Assembly: GCA_963575745.1 (NCBI GenBank)
Contig: CAUYUJ010011536.1
Coordinates: forward strand, 1 to 64,000
Length of the DNA stretch: 64,000 nucleotides
Direction: 5' to 3'
DNA from: Prorocentrum cordatum
Taxonomy: Eukaryota > Sar > Dinophyceae > Prorocentrales > Prorocentraceae
How positions within the stretch are numbered: the first letter of the stretch is position 1; each line of letters opens with the position of its first letter. The notes below the pieces were generated by a model. The model was given only the letters and a program-made list of their open reading frames with translations. It made no database searches and was not told where the DNA came from. A program made the position numbers and the translations under genes. Below are positions 52,618 to 62,061 of the stretch, one piece after another.

Positions 52618-54029
52618 CGGTTGAAATTTTTTTTCTCGAAATTCCTCAATGCGTTAGAGCTCTACTATTTTTTCCCGTGATATTCGATCTTATTCCCGCT
52701 CGCCGTCTTGATCTCAGCTCGATCGGGTACCTTTTGCTGCCAAAAAGCACACGGGCGGGATCGGCTGTTTGAGTCATCTTGATACGCGTTGTCGGTGTTT
52801 TGTCGAGCTGTAGGGCAGCTACTGAGCTCATACTTACAGAAATCGATCCAGAATCATCAGGCGCGTTCGTCTGTTGCGTCCAGAGGTCTGAACTCGGTCT
52901 GCTGCCCGAGCTAGGTCCGCTAATCTATTCGTAATATTCGAGTCATCTTGAGAGGTGCTGTCGGTTTTCTGTAATTAACTCGGGCTGTAGGGGGGCTACA
53001 GGGCTGGTAATCACAGAAACTGATTCGGAGACTTCAGGCGCGTTCGCCTGTCTCATGCAGAGGTCTGACATCGGTCCGCTACTCGAGCTAGGTTCGCAAA
53101 ACTGTTCGTATCGCTCGGGTCATCTCGACAGGAACTGTCGGTTTTCTGTACTTAACTCGAGCTCTAGGAGAGCTACGGAACTGATACGCACAGAACCGAT
53201 GCAGCATAATCAGGCGCGTTCGTCTGTTGCATCCAGAGGCCTGAACTCGGTCTGCTACTCGAGCTAGGTCCGCGAAACTATTCGTATCGTTCGAGTCATC
53301 TTGAGAGGTGCTGTCCGTTTTTGCACATAACTCGGGCTGTAGGAGAGCTACAGAGCTCATACGCACAGAAACTGATTCGGAATCATCATGCGCGTTCGTC
53401 TGTTGCATCCAGAGTCTGAACTGGGTCTGCTACTCGGGCCAGGTCCGCAAGACTATTCCTATTCTTCGAGTCATCTTGACAGATGTTGTCCATTTTCTGT
53501 ATTGAAATCGGGCTGTAGGAGAGCTACAGAGCTTGTGCGCACAGAAACTGATGCAGAAGCATTGGGAGCGTTCGTCTGTTGCATCGAGAGGTCTGAACTC
53601 GGTCTACTACCCGAGCTAGGTTCACACATTGATTCCCATTCGACCGACAATTTTTTCCAAATGATTTCTTCACTCTACTCGAGCTGCAGAGCAGCTCGAG
53701 GGCTCTCCGGCCGAAAAGTCAGAAGGACATCATGAGGCGCGAAGCATCTAGACGCTCGGTTTCGCTCTGTTGTGAGCGCAGACGCCAAACACGGATTCAT
53801 ACTCTGCTATTTTCTCCCTACTGGTATTTTCTACACGCCGCAGATGAGCTGTTGAACTGTTCAGCACAGCAATGGGATATCACTAGACGCCTGAGATCAG
53901 TCTGCTATCAGCGCTCGGGCTGAAAAACTATTCGTTCTCTGCTAATTCTTTGGATTTAATGTATGGTTAGGAAGCTCTACGAGTCCCCCGGCGGTAAGAA
54001 AGGTTGACGGTTTACCGCCGGCGCCCAGT
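52618..54029 (+). repeat. Family A module, leader-truncated, with decayed tail units
   Basis: Starts at 'cggttgaaatttttt'. About six normal units, then about 300 bp of decayed units (53,630-53,930) holding a perfect 10-bp inverted repeat, CTCGAGCTGC (53678) and GCAGCTCGAG (53691), loop AGA. Boundary 53971-54029. Confidence 0.8.
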
Positions 54030-54216
54030 TGGTCGACCCGGCCAGAAAAGAATATATGGTTACCTAAGGTCGGTGTTGCTAAGATTTGAAGGATATTTAC
54101 AATTCATTTTGAGAAACCAGATTTTTTGCACCTGTACTGGGGTATGCCGCGTCTGCCTCAGGTCCATAGGTGCAGTATTACTATCAAGACACTTGGCGGA
54201 ACCGACTGTGTTCCGA
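54030..54216 (+). repeat. Family C module without 3' end
   Basis: C body to 'gaaccgactgtgttccgag', where a B head (54,217) replaces the remainder and boundary. Confidence 0.78.
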
Positions 54217-54619
54217 GTACCTCGTAGAGCTCTCCGGCATCGATGAGCTAGAGGAATTCCGGCGCGGGGTGCAGCTAGTTGGCCGACCCCGGCCCGGGCG
54301 GACAATGTGTCAACCTGGAGTCGGTTTTTCGAAGACAGTGAGAGATTTTGAAATTCGATTTGGGAACTGGTAATTTTCGCACCTGTAGTGGGTTATGCCG
54401 CATCTGCGAGTAAAATTTTCAGGTCTGTAGTTGTAGTATTACTATTAAAACATTTGGCGGAACCAACTTTTGGTAACAACTGAAAAACGTAATTTTTCAA
54501 ATTTTTGAGCTCATGCGTTGGGGAGCTCCTCCCATTGCTCCGAGCAGCGAGGTGCGAGAAAAGAGCTCTACGAGGCTCCCGGCGGTGACCTGGTTGACGG
54601 TTTACCGCCGGCTCCCAGT
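54217..54619 (+). repeat. Family C module with complete B-type head
   Basis: Head TACCTCGTAGAGCTC at 54217, C body and boundary 54563-54619 (GGCGGTGACCTGGTTGACGG with TTTACC right arm, a G·T wobble). Confidence 0.82.
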
Positions 54620-55230
54620 CATCTTGACACGCGTTCACGGTTTTCTGTATTTTACTCGAGATTTCGGACAGGTACAGAGCTGATACTTACAGAAACCGAT
54701 TTAGAATCATCAGGCGCGTTCGTCTGTTGCATCTAGAGGTCTGAACTCGGTCTGCTACTTGAGCTAGGTCCGTAAAGCTTTTGTATTATTTGAGTCATTT
54801 TCACCAGTGATGTCGGTTTTCTGTACTCAACTCAAGATTCAGAAGAGCTACAGAGCTGATGTTAACAGAAACCCATCCAGAATCATCAGGCGCGTTCATC
54901 TGTTGCATCTAGAGGCCTGAACTCGGTCTGCTGACACTATTCGTATTTCTCTAGTTCTCTTTACAGGCGCTGTCGGTATTCTGTACTTAACGCGAGCTGT
55001 AGGTGAGCTAGCGAGCTGGTGCGCACAGAAACCGACTCAGACTTATCAGAGGCGCTCGGCTGAAGCAACTGGAGCTCTGAACAGAGTCTGCTCCTCGAGC
55101 TAAGTCCGCAAAACTATTTGTGCGACCGATTTTTTGAAGTTTTTTGGCTCTCCCTTAAGCTTGCTTCACGTGTTCCGAGGAGCTGGGCAAGAAAAGAGCT
55201 CTACGAGGTCCCCGGCGGTAACCAGGTTGA
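54620..55230 (+). repeat. A-like unit module split by R4
   Basis: Starts inside a unit ('catcttgacacgcgttcac'). About three units, tail 'gcttcacgtgttccgagg', and boundary left half 55196-55230 ending AACCAGGTTGA, the left target copy of R4. Confidence 0.82.
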
Positions 55231-55267
55231 ACGAGGAGTGGAGGAGGTATGAACGTGCGAGGAGTGA

Positions 55268-56448
55268 ACGAGTTTTCAGGAGTGGAATTCGAGGAGGTAT
55301 GAACGTGCGAGACAGAAATTCCATGATGCACATTATGTGGGTACTGTACAGAAGTTTCTCAGAGCGCACTGGATGTGGGCAATCGATGTCCACGATTTTG
55401 CCCAGAGGTTGATCACATATCAGGAGGCGCTGGAGGCGAACTCGACAAGAGCTTGGAGAGATTCTCGTTTCTCATGCCTGGCGTTTGGCCGGTTGTGGGA
55501 TAGAACGAGGACAGATTCAAACGAGGCTCTCAGATGTTGGGGGAAATGGAAGGAGGCTAGCGCACTGAAGCGACATCGTGGGGGACAGGAGAGTGTAGGG
55601 CTTCGTTCTTGGTATTATTCTTTGGAATCGTTTTATGGTTTATCCTGGTGGGAGTTCTTTGTTGGAAGCTTTGAACATTTCATGGGTTTCGCTGAACGCG
55701 TTTGTTCTAGTAGTATGGTGAAGTATTTCCAGAAGAAATGCAAAGGCTTGGCGTCCTCAGGGGTGCCTGTGTTCTTGAATATGGATGAGGATGGAGGGTT
55801 CATATTGGTCAAGATCGGGAGGATACACCAGCATATAGGGATCGACTTAGCAAACGTATCGCGCTGCATAACATGCGTTGCACGCAGTGGGACCTCGAAA
55901 CGGATGGGATACCACTGGACATCCAGGGGGACTCATTGCTAGTGATTAACTGGCTCTGTGGGAAATGGAAAGTATTGGCTCAGGTATATCAGAAAAGGGT
56001 GGACACTCTGATAAATAAGTTGGACGAGATGCAGGATACTTACTCGGTGAGGCCTCCAGAGGCTGGCCGTGACTTCTTCTCTCATTCTTTTCGGGAATGG
56101 AACCAGAGGGCTGACTTACTGACCCATCAGGCCCGTCAGGGCCATATGTACGCCGATTTCTTTTACCTCAGTAATTTCGAATCTCAGTGTTTTACTCCTT
56201 GCCTTATCAGAGCTGGCTTTGATGGGGGTGTTTGTAGCCGCGGAAGTGCCTGTGGCGTGTGGATACATATTGGTCTGCGTAACAAGTATATCTTCTCGTG
56301 GACCGACATCACTTTCAAGGATGTGTATCTTGCGGCTTGGTGTCTGCCACCAAGTGCCACGGTCACAGATGCGGAGTTATCAGCGGCGGAGCGCATATGT
56401 GATGTGCTCCCACAGGTTGTACAGACCTTCTTTGATCATTCGCAGTGA
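55268..56448 (+). pseudogene. R4 post-RT region and permuted RNase H, one frameshift
   Basis: First frame (55,268 to about 55,815) reads RRYERARQKFHDAHYVGTVQK and continues through RSWYYSLESFYGLSWWEFF, aligning with R2a. Homology then moves to another frame between about 55,805 and 55,825 (DRLSKRIALHNM onward). The second frame runs to TGA at 56446-56448 and holds GDS, EWNQRAD, FDGG and TDAELSAAE in the same permuted order as R1 and R2a. The whole RT palm is missing. A frameshift in an otherwise intact, strongly conserved copy indicates recent decay or a sequencing indel. Confidence 0.82.
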
Positions 56449-56663
56449 TAAGTCGCACATTGTTTCATCTCATATGTTGTCTTCTTGTATATTCTAACAG
56501 CTTCGCTGTTTATTTGCTCTTCGTTTATCATTTGTGTTCTTTGCGATTGATTGTGTCATTGCTGGCTTTTGATTCTCTTTATTCCAACAGCTTCGCTGAT
56601 GTGAAATAAGAGTTGACTGCTTGCGTGACGAATAAGAGGCTCTGATTCGCCTGAGACTTCGTT

Positions 56664-56692
56664 GGACCTGGCCTCAGTGGCCAAGACGGTCC
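56664..56692 (+). other. R4 nested 3' stem-loop
   Basis: Outer GGACC (56664-56668) with GGTCC (56688-56692). Inner TGGCC (56669-56673) with GGCCA (56679-56683), loop TCAGT. Tail caggaaagacgcaaaa. Confidence 0.75.
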
Positions 56693-56707
56693 CAGGAAAG
56701 ACGCAAA

Positions 56708-57196
56708 AACCAGGTTGACGGTTTACCGCCGGCGCCCAGTGGCCCACCCGACCAGAAAGGACAAAATGATAACTTTTGGTCGGTTTTCCTAAGATACCTC
56801 GTAGAGCTCTTCGTTATCGATGAGCAAGAGGAATTCCGGCGCGGGGTGGAGCTAGTTGGTCGACCCGGCCAGAAAGGACAAAGTGGTGACTTTGGGTCGG
56901 TTGTGCTAAGATTTGAAAAGATATTTGACCATTTATTTTGAGAAACCTGTTTTTTCGCCTGGAGTGGGTTATTCCGCGTCTGCCAGTCAAATTTTCAGGT
57001 CCGTAGGTGCAGTATTACTATTAAAACATTTGGCGGAACCGACTTTGGATGAAAACCGAAAAATCGTGATTTTTCGAGTTCTTCGGCTCTCGCTTTGGAA
57101 GCTTCCTTCATGTGTTCTGAGGAGCGCTGTGCAAGAAACGAGCTCTACGAGGTTCCCGGCGGTAGCTCGGTTGACGGTTTACCGTCGGTTCCCAGT
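56708..57196 (+). repeat. Boundary right half and family C/B module
   Basis: Right half to 56740. A short B leader, an internal B head at about 56,795, C body and boundary 57140-57196, loop GGTAGCTCGGTTGACGG. Confidence 0.8.
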
Positions 57197-57481
57197 TTGA
57201 GAGATATTTGACCATTCATTTTCAGAAAGCAGATTTTTCGCACCTGTAGTGGGTTATGTCGTGTCTGCCAGTGAAATTCTCAGGTCCGTAGGTGTAGAAT
57301 TACTATCAAAACACTTGGAGCAACCCGCGTTGGATAATAACAGAAAAAAGCGTGATTTTCCGAGTTTTCCTTTCTAGCTCTAGAAGCTTTCTTCATGTGT
57401 TCCCAGGATCGCCGTGGAAGCAAAGAGCTCTACGAGGTTCCCGGCGGTGACCAGGTTGACGGTTTACCGTCGGTTCCCAGT
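57197..57481 (+). repeat. Family C module, 5'-truncated
   Basis: Begins 'ttgagagatatttgacc'. Boundary 57425-57481 with a GGTGACC left arm and TTTACCGTC right arm (wobble pair). Confidence 0.82.
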
Positions 57482-57820
57482 TGGCCGAACCGATCAAAAG
57501 AGACAATGTGTCACATTAGGGTCGGCTTTGCTAAGATTTGAAAGATATTAACCATTCATTTTGAGAAACCAGATTTTTCGCACCTGTAGTGGGTTATGCC
57601 GCGTCTGCCAGTCAAATTCTCAGGTCCGTAGGTGCAGTATTACTGTCAAAACACTTGGAGGAACTGACGTTGCATAGAAACAGAAAAACGTGATTTTTCG
57701 AGTTTTTCGTTTCTCGCTCCAGAAGCTTTCTTCATGTGTTCCGACGATCGCCCTGCAAGAAAAGAGCTCTACGAGGTTCCCGGCGGTAACCAGGTTGACG
57801 GTTTGCCGCCGGTTCCCATT
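57482..57820 (+). repeat. Family C module
   Basis: Complete C body after a B-type leader. Boundary 57764-57820, loop AACCAGGTTGAC, an unoccupied retroelement target. Ends TTCCCATT. Confidence 0.83.
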
Positions 57821-59066
57821 CCGGGGCGCTGGAGAGCCAGTTGGCAAGAAAAATCTCGACGGACCTTTTGGTGACTTTTGGTCGGTTGAAAATTTGTTCT
57901 CGAAATCCAACAATTCGTTTGAGCTCTAGTATTTTTTCCCACCATATTCGATCTTATTCCCGCTCGCCATCTTGATCTTAGCTCGATCGGGTACCTTCTA
58001 CTGCCAAAAGGCGTTGCGGCGGGATCGGCCGTTTCGAGTCATCTTGACACGCGTTGACGGTTTTTCGTATTTAACTCGAGCTGTAGAGCTACAGAGCTGA
58101 TGCTTACAGAAACCGGTTCAGGATCTTCAGGCGCGTTCGACAGTTGCATCTAGAGCCTTGAACTTGGCCTGCTACTCGAACTATGTCCGCGAAACTATTG
58201 ATTATTCGAGTCATTTTGATAGGTGCTGTCGGTTTTCTGTCTTAGCTCGGGCTGTAGGATGGCTACAGAGCTGGTGTTCACAGAAACCGATTGATAATCA
58301 TCAGGCGCGTCTGTCTCTAGCATCTAGGGGTCTGAACTCGGTCTACTACTCGAGCTAGGTCGCGAAACTATTCGTATTCTACGAATTATGTTGGCAGATA
58401 CTGTCGATTTTTGGTGTTTAATTCGAGCTGTAGGAGAGCTACAGAGCTGATGCGCATACGTAACCAATTCGGAATCATCATGCGCGTTCGTCTGTTGCAT
58501 CCAGAGGTCTGAACTCGGTCTGCTACTCGAGCTAGGTCCGCGAAACTATTCGTATTCTTCGAGGCATCTTGACAGGTGCTGTCGGTTATCAGTACTTAAC
58601 TCGGTCTTTGGAACCGTTTTACAGCTGGTACTCACAGAAACCGATTCAGAATCATCAGGCGCGCTTGTCTGTTGCATCGAGAGGTCTGGATTAGGTCTGC
58701 TACTCGAGCCAGGTCCGCGAAACCATTTGTATTCTTCGAGCTCTCTAAACAGGCGCTGTCGGTGTTCTGTACTTAGCTTTAGCATAGCTACAGAGCTTGT
58801 ACGCACACATAATCGATTCAGAATCACAGGCGCGCTCGGCTGAAGCATTTAGAGCTCTGAACTAAGTCTGCGAGCTAGGTCGCAAAACTATTCGTATTAG
58901 ACCGAAGCGGCAATCGTATCTAGACGCCTGAGATCAGTCTCCTATCAGCGCTCGGGCTGTAAAAATATTCGCCCCCTGCTACTTCTTTGGACATAATATA
59001 TGGAAAGGAAGCTCTACGAGTCTCCCGGCGGTAGGAAAGGTTGACGGTTTACCGCCGGCGCCCAGT
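57821..59066 (+). repeat. Family A module
   Basis: 'ccggggcgctggagagc' start, leader, about five units, decayed tail unit (58,900-58,990). Boundary 59008-59066. Confidence 0.83.
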
Positions 59067-59396
59067 TGGCCCACCCGACCAGAAAGGAGAAAGTGATAAT
59101 TTTTGGTCGGTTTTGCTAATATTTCAAAGATATTTGACCATTTATTTTGAGAAAGCAGATTTTTACGCCGAGCATTGGCATATAGATTTTGTTCCCAGAG
59201 CAGTGCAGCTCCCTAGAGCCAGTTTTAGTATTAGTTCACTTCCAGGAACCGACTTCATGTTGACGCGAAAAAATGTCAATCTGACGTTTTTCCAGAAATA
59301 CTCCGAGAAGCTCCCTACTTCGATCCTGAGCACTGTTACGCGTGCAATGAGCTCTACGAGGTTCCCGGCGGTGACCAGCTCTACGAGGTTTCCGGC
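59067..59396 (+). repeat. Family B module disrupted at its boundary
   Basis: B body, arm GAGCTCTACGAGG at 59349 and GGCGGTGACCAG, then a second partial arm (CTCTACGAGGTTTCCGGC) before R5a starts, so the boundary is itself duplicated. Confidence 0.78.
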
Positions 59397-59492
59397 ACTG
59401 TTCTGCTTTAATATTTGCAGCTTCGCTGTTTAGGTTCTCTGTCTCCTGGCCTGCTCTCCAGGGAGCTCGAATCGGCCAGCGCAGACTCGCAG
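59397..59492 (+). mobile_element. R5a: retroelement 3' end fragment
   Basis: 96 bp of 3' UTR only: CAGCTTCGCTG mini-hairpin (59418-59428), nested 3' hairpin and short tail, followed by target sequence ACCAGGTTGA (59493-59502). An extreme 5' truncation. Confidence 0.72.
59446..59479 (+). other. R5a nested 3' stem-loop
   Basis: Outer CTGGCC (59446-59451) with GGCCAG (59474-59479). Inner GCTC (59453-59456) with GAGC (59463-59466). Confidence 0.62.
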
Positions 59493-59506
59493 ACCAGGTT
59501 GACTGG

Positions 59507-59815
59507 TTGCAGATAGGGCTTATCCCTCTTGGGCACTCTTACACATCGGATTTTCATGCTGAGCTTGTTCACGTGAGCAAGCGTGCCCGCCTCGTCTCTC
59601 CCTCCCCCTCCCGCACACAGACACTTAGCTCCTTTCCCATTGACTGGCGTGACGTCGGTCAATGCGCTGCCGCGCTCCCGCCCTCTTATACCATTAGTGG
59701 TGCTGAGCTCTCGGCCTTAGAAAGCTTCATTGAGGCGACGGAGGAGGCTTTGAGGCAGATTGAGCTGCTAAGGGCTCTCTGGCACTCCCCCTCCTGGGAC
59801 TGGGGTGGGCGCTGA
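59507..59815 (+). pseudogene. R5b RNase H C-terminal remnant
   Basis: A 102-codon frame ending IDWRDVGQCAAALPPS, then YTISGAELSALESFIEATEEAL, aligning with the last helix (TDAELSAAERICDVLP) of the R4 RNase H. The FDGG strand and everything upstream are absent. The host TGA lies inside the nested 3' hairpin. Confidence 0.7.
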
Positions 59816-59821
59816 GGTGCC
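59781..59821 (+). other. R5b nested 3' stem-loop
   Basis: Outer GGCAC (59781-59785) with GTGCC (59817-59821). Inner CCCC (59787-59790) with GGGG (59802-59805). Confidence 0.6.
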
Positions 59822-60457
59822 TGGAACACTGCCCTCCCCCCAAAAAAACTAAGGTTGACGGTTTGCCGCCGGCTCTCAGTCCGGCGCGCTGAGGGGCTAG
59901 TTGGCAACAAATGCTCGACGGAAACTTTGCATAATTTCGGTCGGCGAGAAATCCATTTCTCGAATTTTGAAAATTCGTTAGAGCTGTAAGATTTTCTACC
60001 AATCTTCGATGTTATTCCCGCTCGCCATCTTAATCTCAGGTCGATCGGGTACGTATTACTTTCGAAAAGCACTCAGGCGGGATCGGCTGTTCATCGTCAT
60101 CTTGGCAGGTGCTGTCGGTTTTCCGCACTTAACTCGAGCTGCAGATGAGCTACAGAGCTTTTCGACACAGCAATCGAAAGATAATCATCAGAAGCGCTAG
60201 TCTCGAGTATCTAGATGCCCGAACTCGGTCTGCTACCAGAGCTGGGTCTGAAAAAGCTAATCGTACTCTGTAAAATATCAGCAAATCCAAAATTTAGTAG
60301 AAAGATGTTGATGACTTTCTTGGTGTCACTCAAGATGCAGATGAGCCGCCGAGCTGTTTGGCACAGCAATTGCCAGGGAAGCATAAAGCGCTAGTCTCAA
60401 GTATCTAGATGGCCGAAATCGGTCCGCTATCAGAGCGGGGCCCGAAAACCTATCCTG

Positions 60458-60552
60458 TTTTTTTTTTTTTTGTGGGGGAGGTGGGGGGGGGGGATTCTCT
60501 TTATCTTTTCTCTTATATATATATACACATTTATATATACATATGTATATAT
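60458..60552 (+). repeat. Poly(T), poly(G) and AT-rich insert
   Basis: 14 T, a G-rich run (ggaggtgggggggggggga), T/C-rich spacer and alternating AT to 60552, placed inside a degenerate unit. Compare 35,509-35,620. Confidence 0.78.
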
Positions 60553-61050
60553 CTTCCTTCCTCTTCTGGGATGATGATGGGTTTCTTGATGCAACTCGAG
60601 CTGCAGACGAGCTACAGAGCTGTTTGACACAGCATTCGGGAGGCAATCATCCTAAGCGCTAGTTTCGAGTATCTAGATGCCGAAACTCGGTCTGCTACCA
60701 GAGCTGGTCCGAACAACTATTCGTACCCTGCTAATTTTTAGAGACAAAATGATGACGTTCTTGAGATATCCCGAGCTGCATATGAGCTACAGAGCTGTGC
60801 TGCACAGCAATCGGACGGAAATCATCATATGCTGAAGTATCTAGATGCGAGCGGGAACCAAAACACTAGTCGTACCCTGCCCATTTTTTCAAAGAAGACG
60901 ATGCCTTTCTTGATGTAGCCCGAGCTGCAGGTGAGATTATATGTTCGGCACTTCAATTGGACGAAGTTCATCAGGAACGCTCGTCGCAAGTATCTACGTG
61001 TTTGAAATTGGTCTGCTACAAGAGCTGGAACAAAACATGTATTCGTATTC

Positions 61051-61346
61051 CTGATCCTCGTCCTCTTCCTCCTCCTCCTCCTCCTCCTCCTCTCCCACCT
61101 TCATCTGCTCCTTCTCTTCTTTCTCCTCTTGCTCCTTCTCTTCCTCCTTCTCGTCATCTTCCTCCTCTTCAGCTTCATCATCGTCCATCTTCTCCCGCTC
61201 CGCCCTTCCCCCTTCTGCTCGTCAGCCTCCTTTTCCTCCTTCCCCTTCTTCTCCTCCGCTTGCTCCTGTTCCTCCTCCTCCTTTTGCTCGGCCTCCTCCA
61301 TCTCCTTCTCCTCCTCGTTCCTTCTTCTCCTCCGCGTCCTCCTCCA
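61051..61346 (+). repeat. CT-rich (TCC)n microsatellite
   Basis: About 300 bp of nearly pure pyrimidine, (TCC)n and (CTT)n. Pro-, Leu- or Glu-rich frames of up to 130 aa across it are compositional. Confidence 0.92.
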
Positions 61347-62046
61347 TGAAACCGCGCCCTCGCGTGCGCGGAATGCGAGATTGCCGCGCCCGCATTCCAT
61401 TCATGTGTATCGAGGAAGCTCTACGAGTTCCCGGCGGTAATCAATGTTGACGGTTTACCGCCGGCTCCCATTTTTGCACAATTTTGATCGGTAATTTGTC
61501 GAAATTACTCGTAGATGGTTAACTACCAGGCATGCTTCCGAGCGTGCTGGCGCGCGCCTCGCATGGACAAATCACCAGGTAGCTTCGTTTTTGTATGTGT
61601 TTCCAATGCGCGCGCCTGAATCCTCTTTGCCAAAGGTCTCCTTAATTTTCCGAAGCTTCTTGGCAGCTCCTTCCTTTTTCTCCGAGTCTCTCCAGGCATG
61701 CCGTCAGCGCTTACGCAAGCCAGTCGAGAGAGCGACCGCAGGCAGGACTCCGCCAGATGGGCTGGGAATGATAACAAAAAACCATTTCGTGCTGGAAATG
61801 CCCGCGTATCGGGGTTTTGTGCGTTTTTCGATGATCGGGTGTTGGTGCGCTGTCGCTATCGTTAGTTTTTGATAAGCATGTTTGCATGCTAAAGTGGTTC
61901 TTTGTTTATGTCTTTGAATGCCCCTGCTTTGGTGTTCAGTGTTTGGAACTGTTATCAACGAACAGTGGGTCGGCGGGTTTTTGGGCGCCGCCGCGTCTGG
62001 CATTTGTAGGGTGTGTTTCTCAAAGATATAGTGTTTTTGTTTTTTT

Positions 62047-62061
62047 GGGTGGGTGGGTGGG
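62047..62061 (+). other. Canonical G-quadruplex motif
   Basis: GGGTGGGTGGGTGGG: four G-triplets with single-T loops, the topology known to give very stable parallel quadruplexes. Preceded by a T-rich run. Confidence 0.85.

Larger units (their letters stand above)
55231..56707 (+). mobile_element. R4: non-LTR retroelement, 5'-truncated, with target-site duplication
   Basis: Lies between AACCAGGTTGA at 55220-55230 and 56708-56718 (11 bp). It begins with a short scrambled duplication (ggaggtatgaacgtgcgag at about 55243 and 55293), then a frame covering the post-RT region and RNase H, a 3' UTR with two CAGCTTCGCTG mini-hairpins (about 56500 and 56587), nested hairpin and A-rich tail. Confidence 0.88.
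59503..59849 (+). mobile_element. R5b: retroelement 3' fragment, tandem to R5a
   Basis: Starts directly after the ACCAGGTTGA that ends R5a and finishes with an A-run joined to AAGGTTGACGG. Two successive insertions used the same few bases. Confidence 0.75.
59850..61472 (+). repeat. Boundary right half and degenerate family A module (array edge)
   Basis: Hairpin half to 59880, then an A leader ('ccggcgcgctgaggggc'), about five highly diverged units (anchors 'gagctgcagatgagctacag', 'gtatctagatgcc'), an AT-rich insert, a CT-rich microsatellite and a last boundary at 61415-61472 ending CCCATT. The rightmost module in the window. Confidence 0.75.

Noticed and set aside
53678-53700. Perfect inverted repeat CTCGAGCTGC/GCAGCTCGAG as a terminator
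   Set aside because: It is a chance-improved version of the CTGTAG/CTACAG hairpin of the 177-bp unit, in a decayed unit. No transcription context.
60957-61404. Pro/Leu-rich and Glu-rich ORFs up to 130 aa
   Set aside because: Translation of a (TCC)n microsatellite. Every frame is open.
1-61472. CRISPR array or integron cassette array
   Set aside because: Units of 177 bp have no short repeat/spacer pattern. The hairpin-bounded cassettes recall attC sites, but the retroelements are eukaryotic non-LTR types and there is no integrase.
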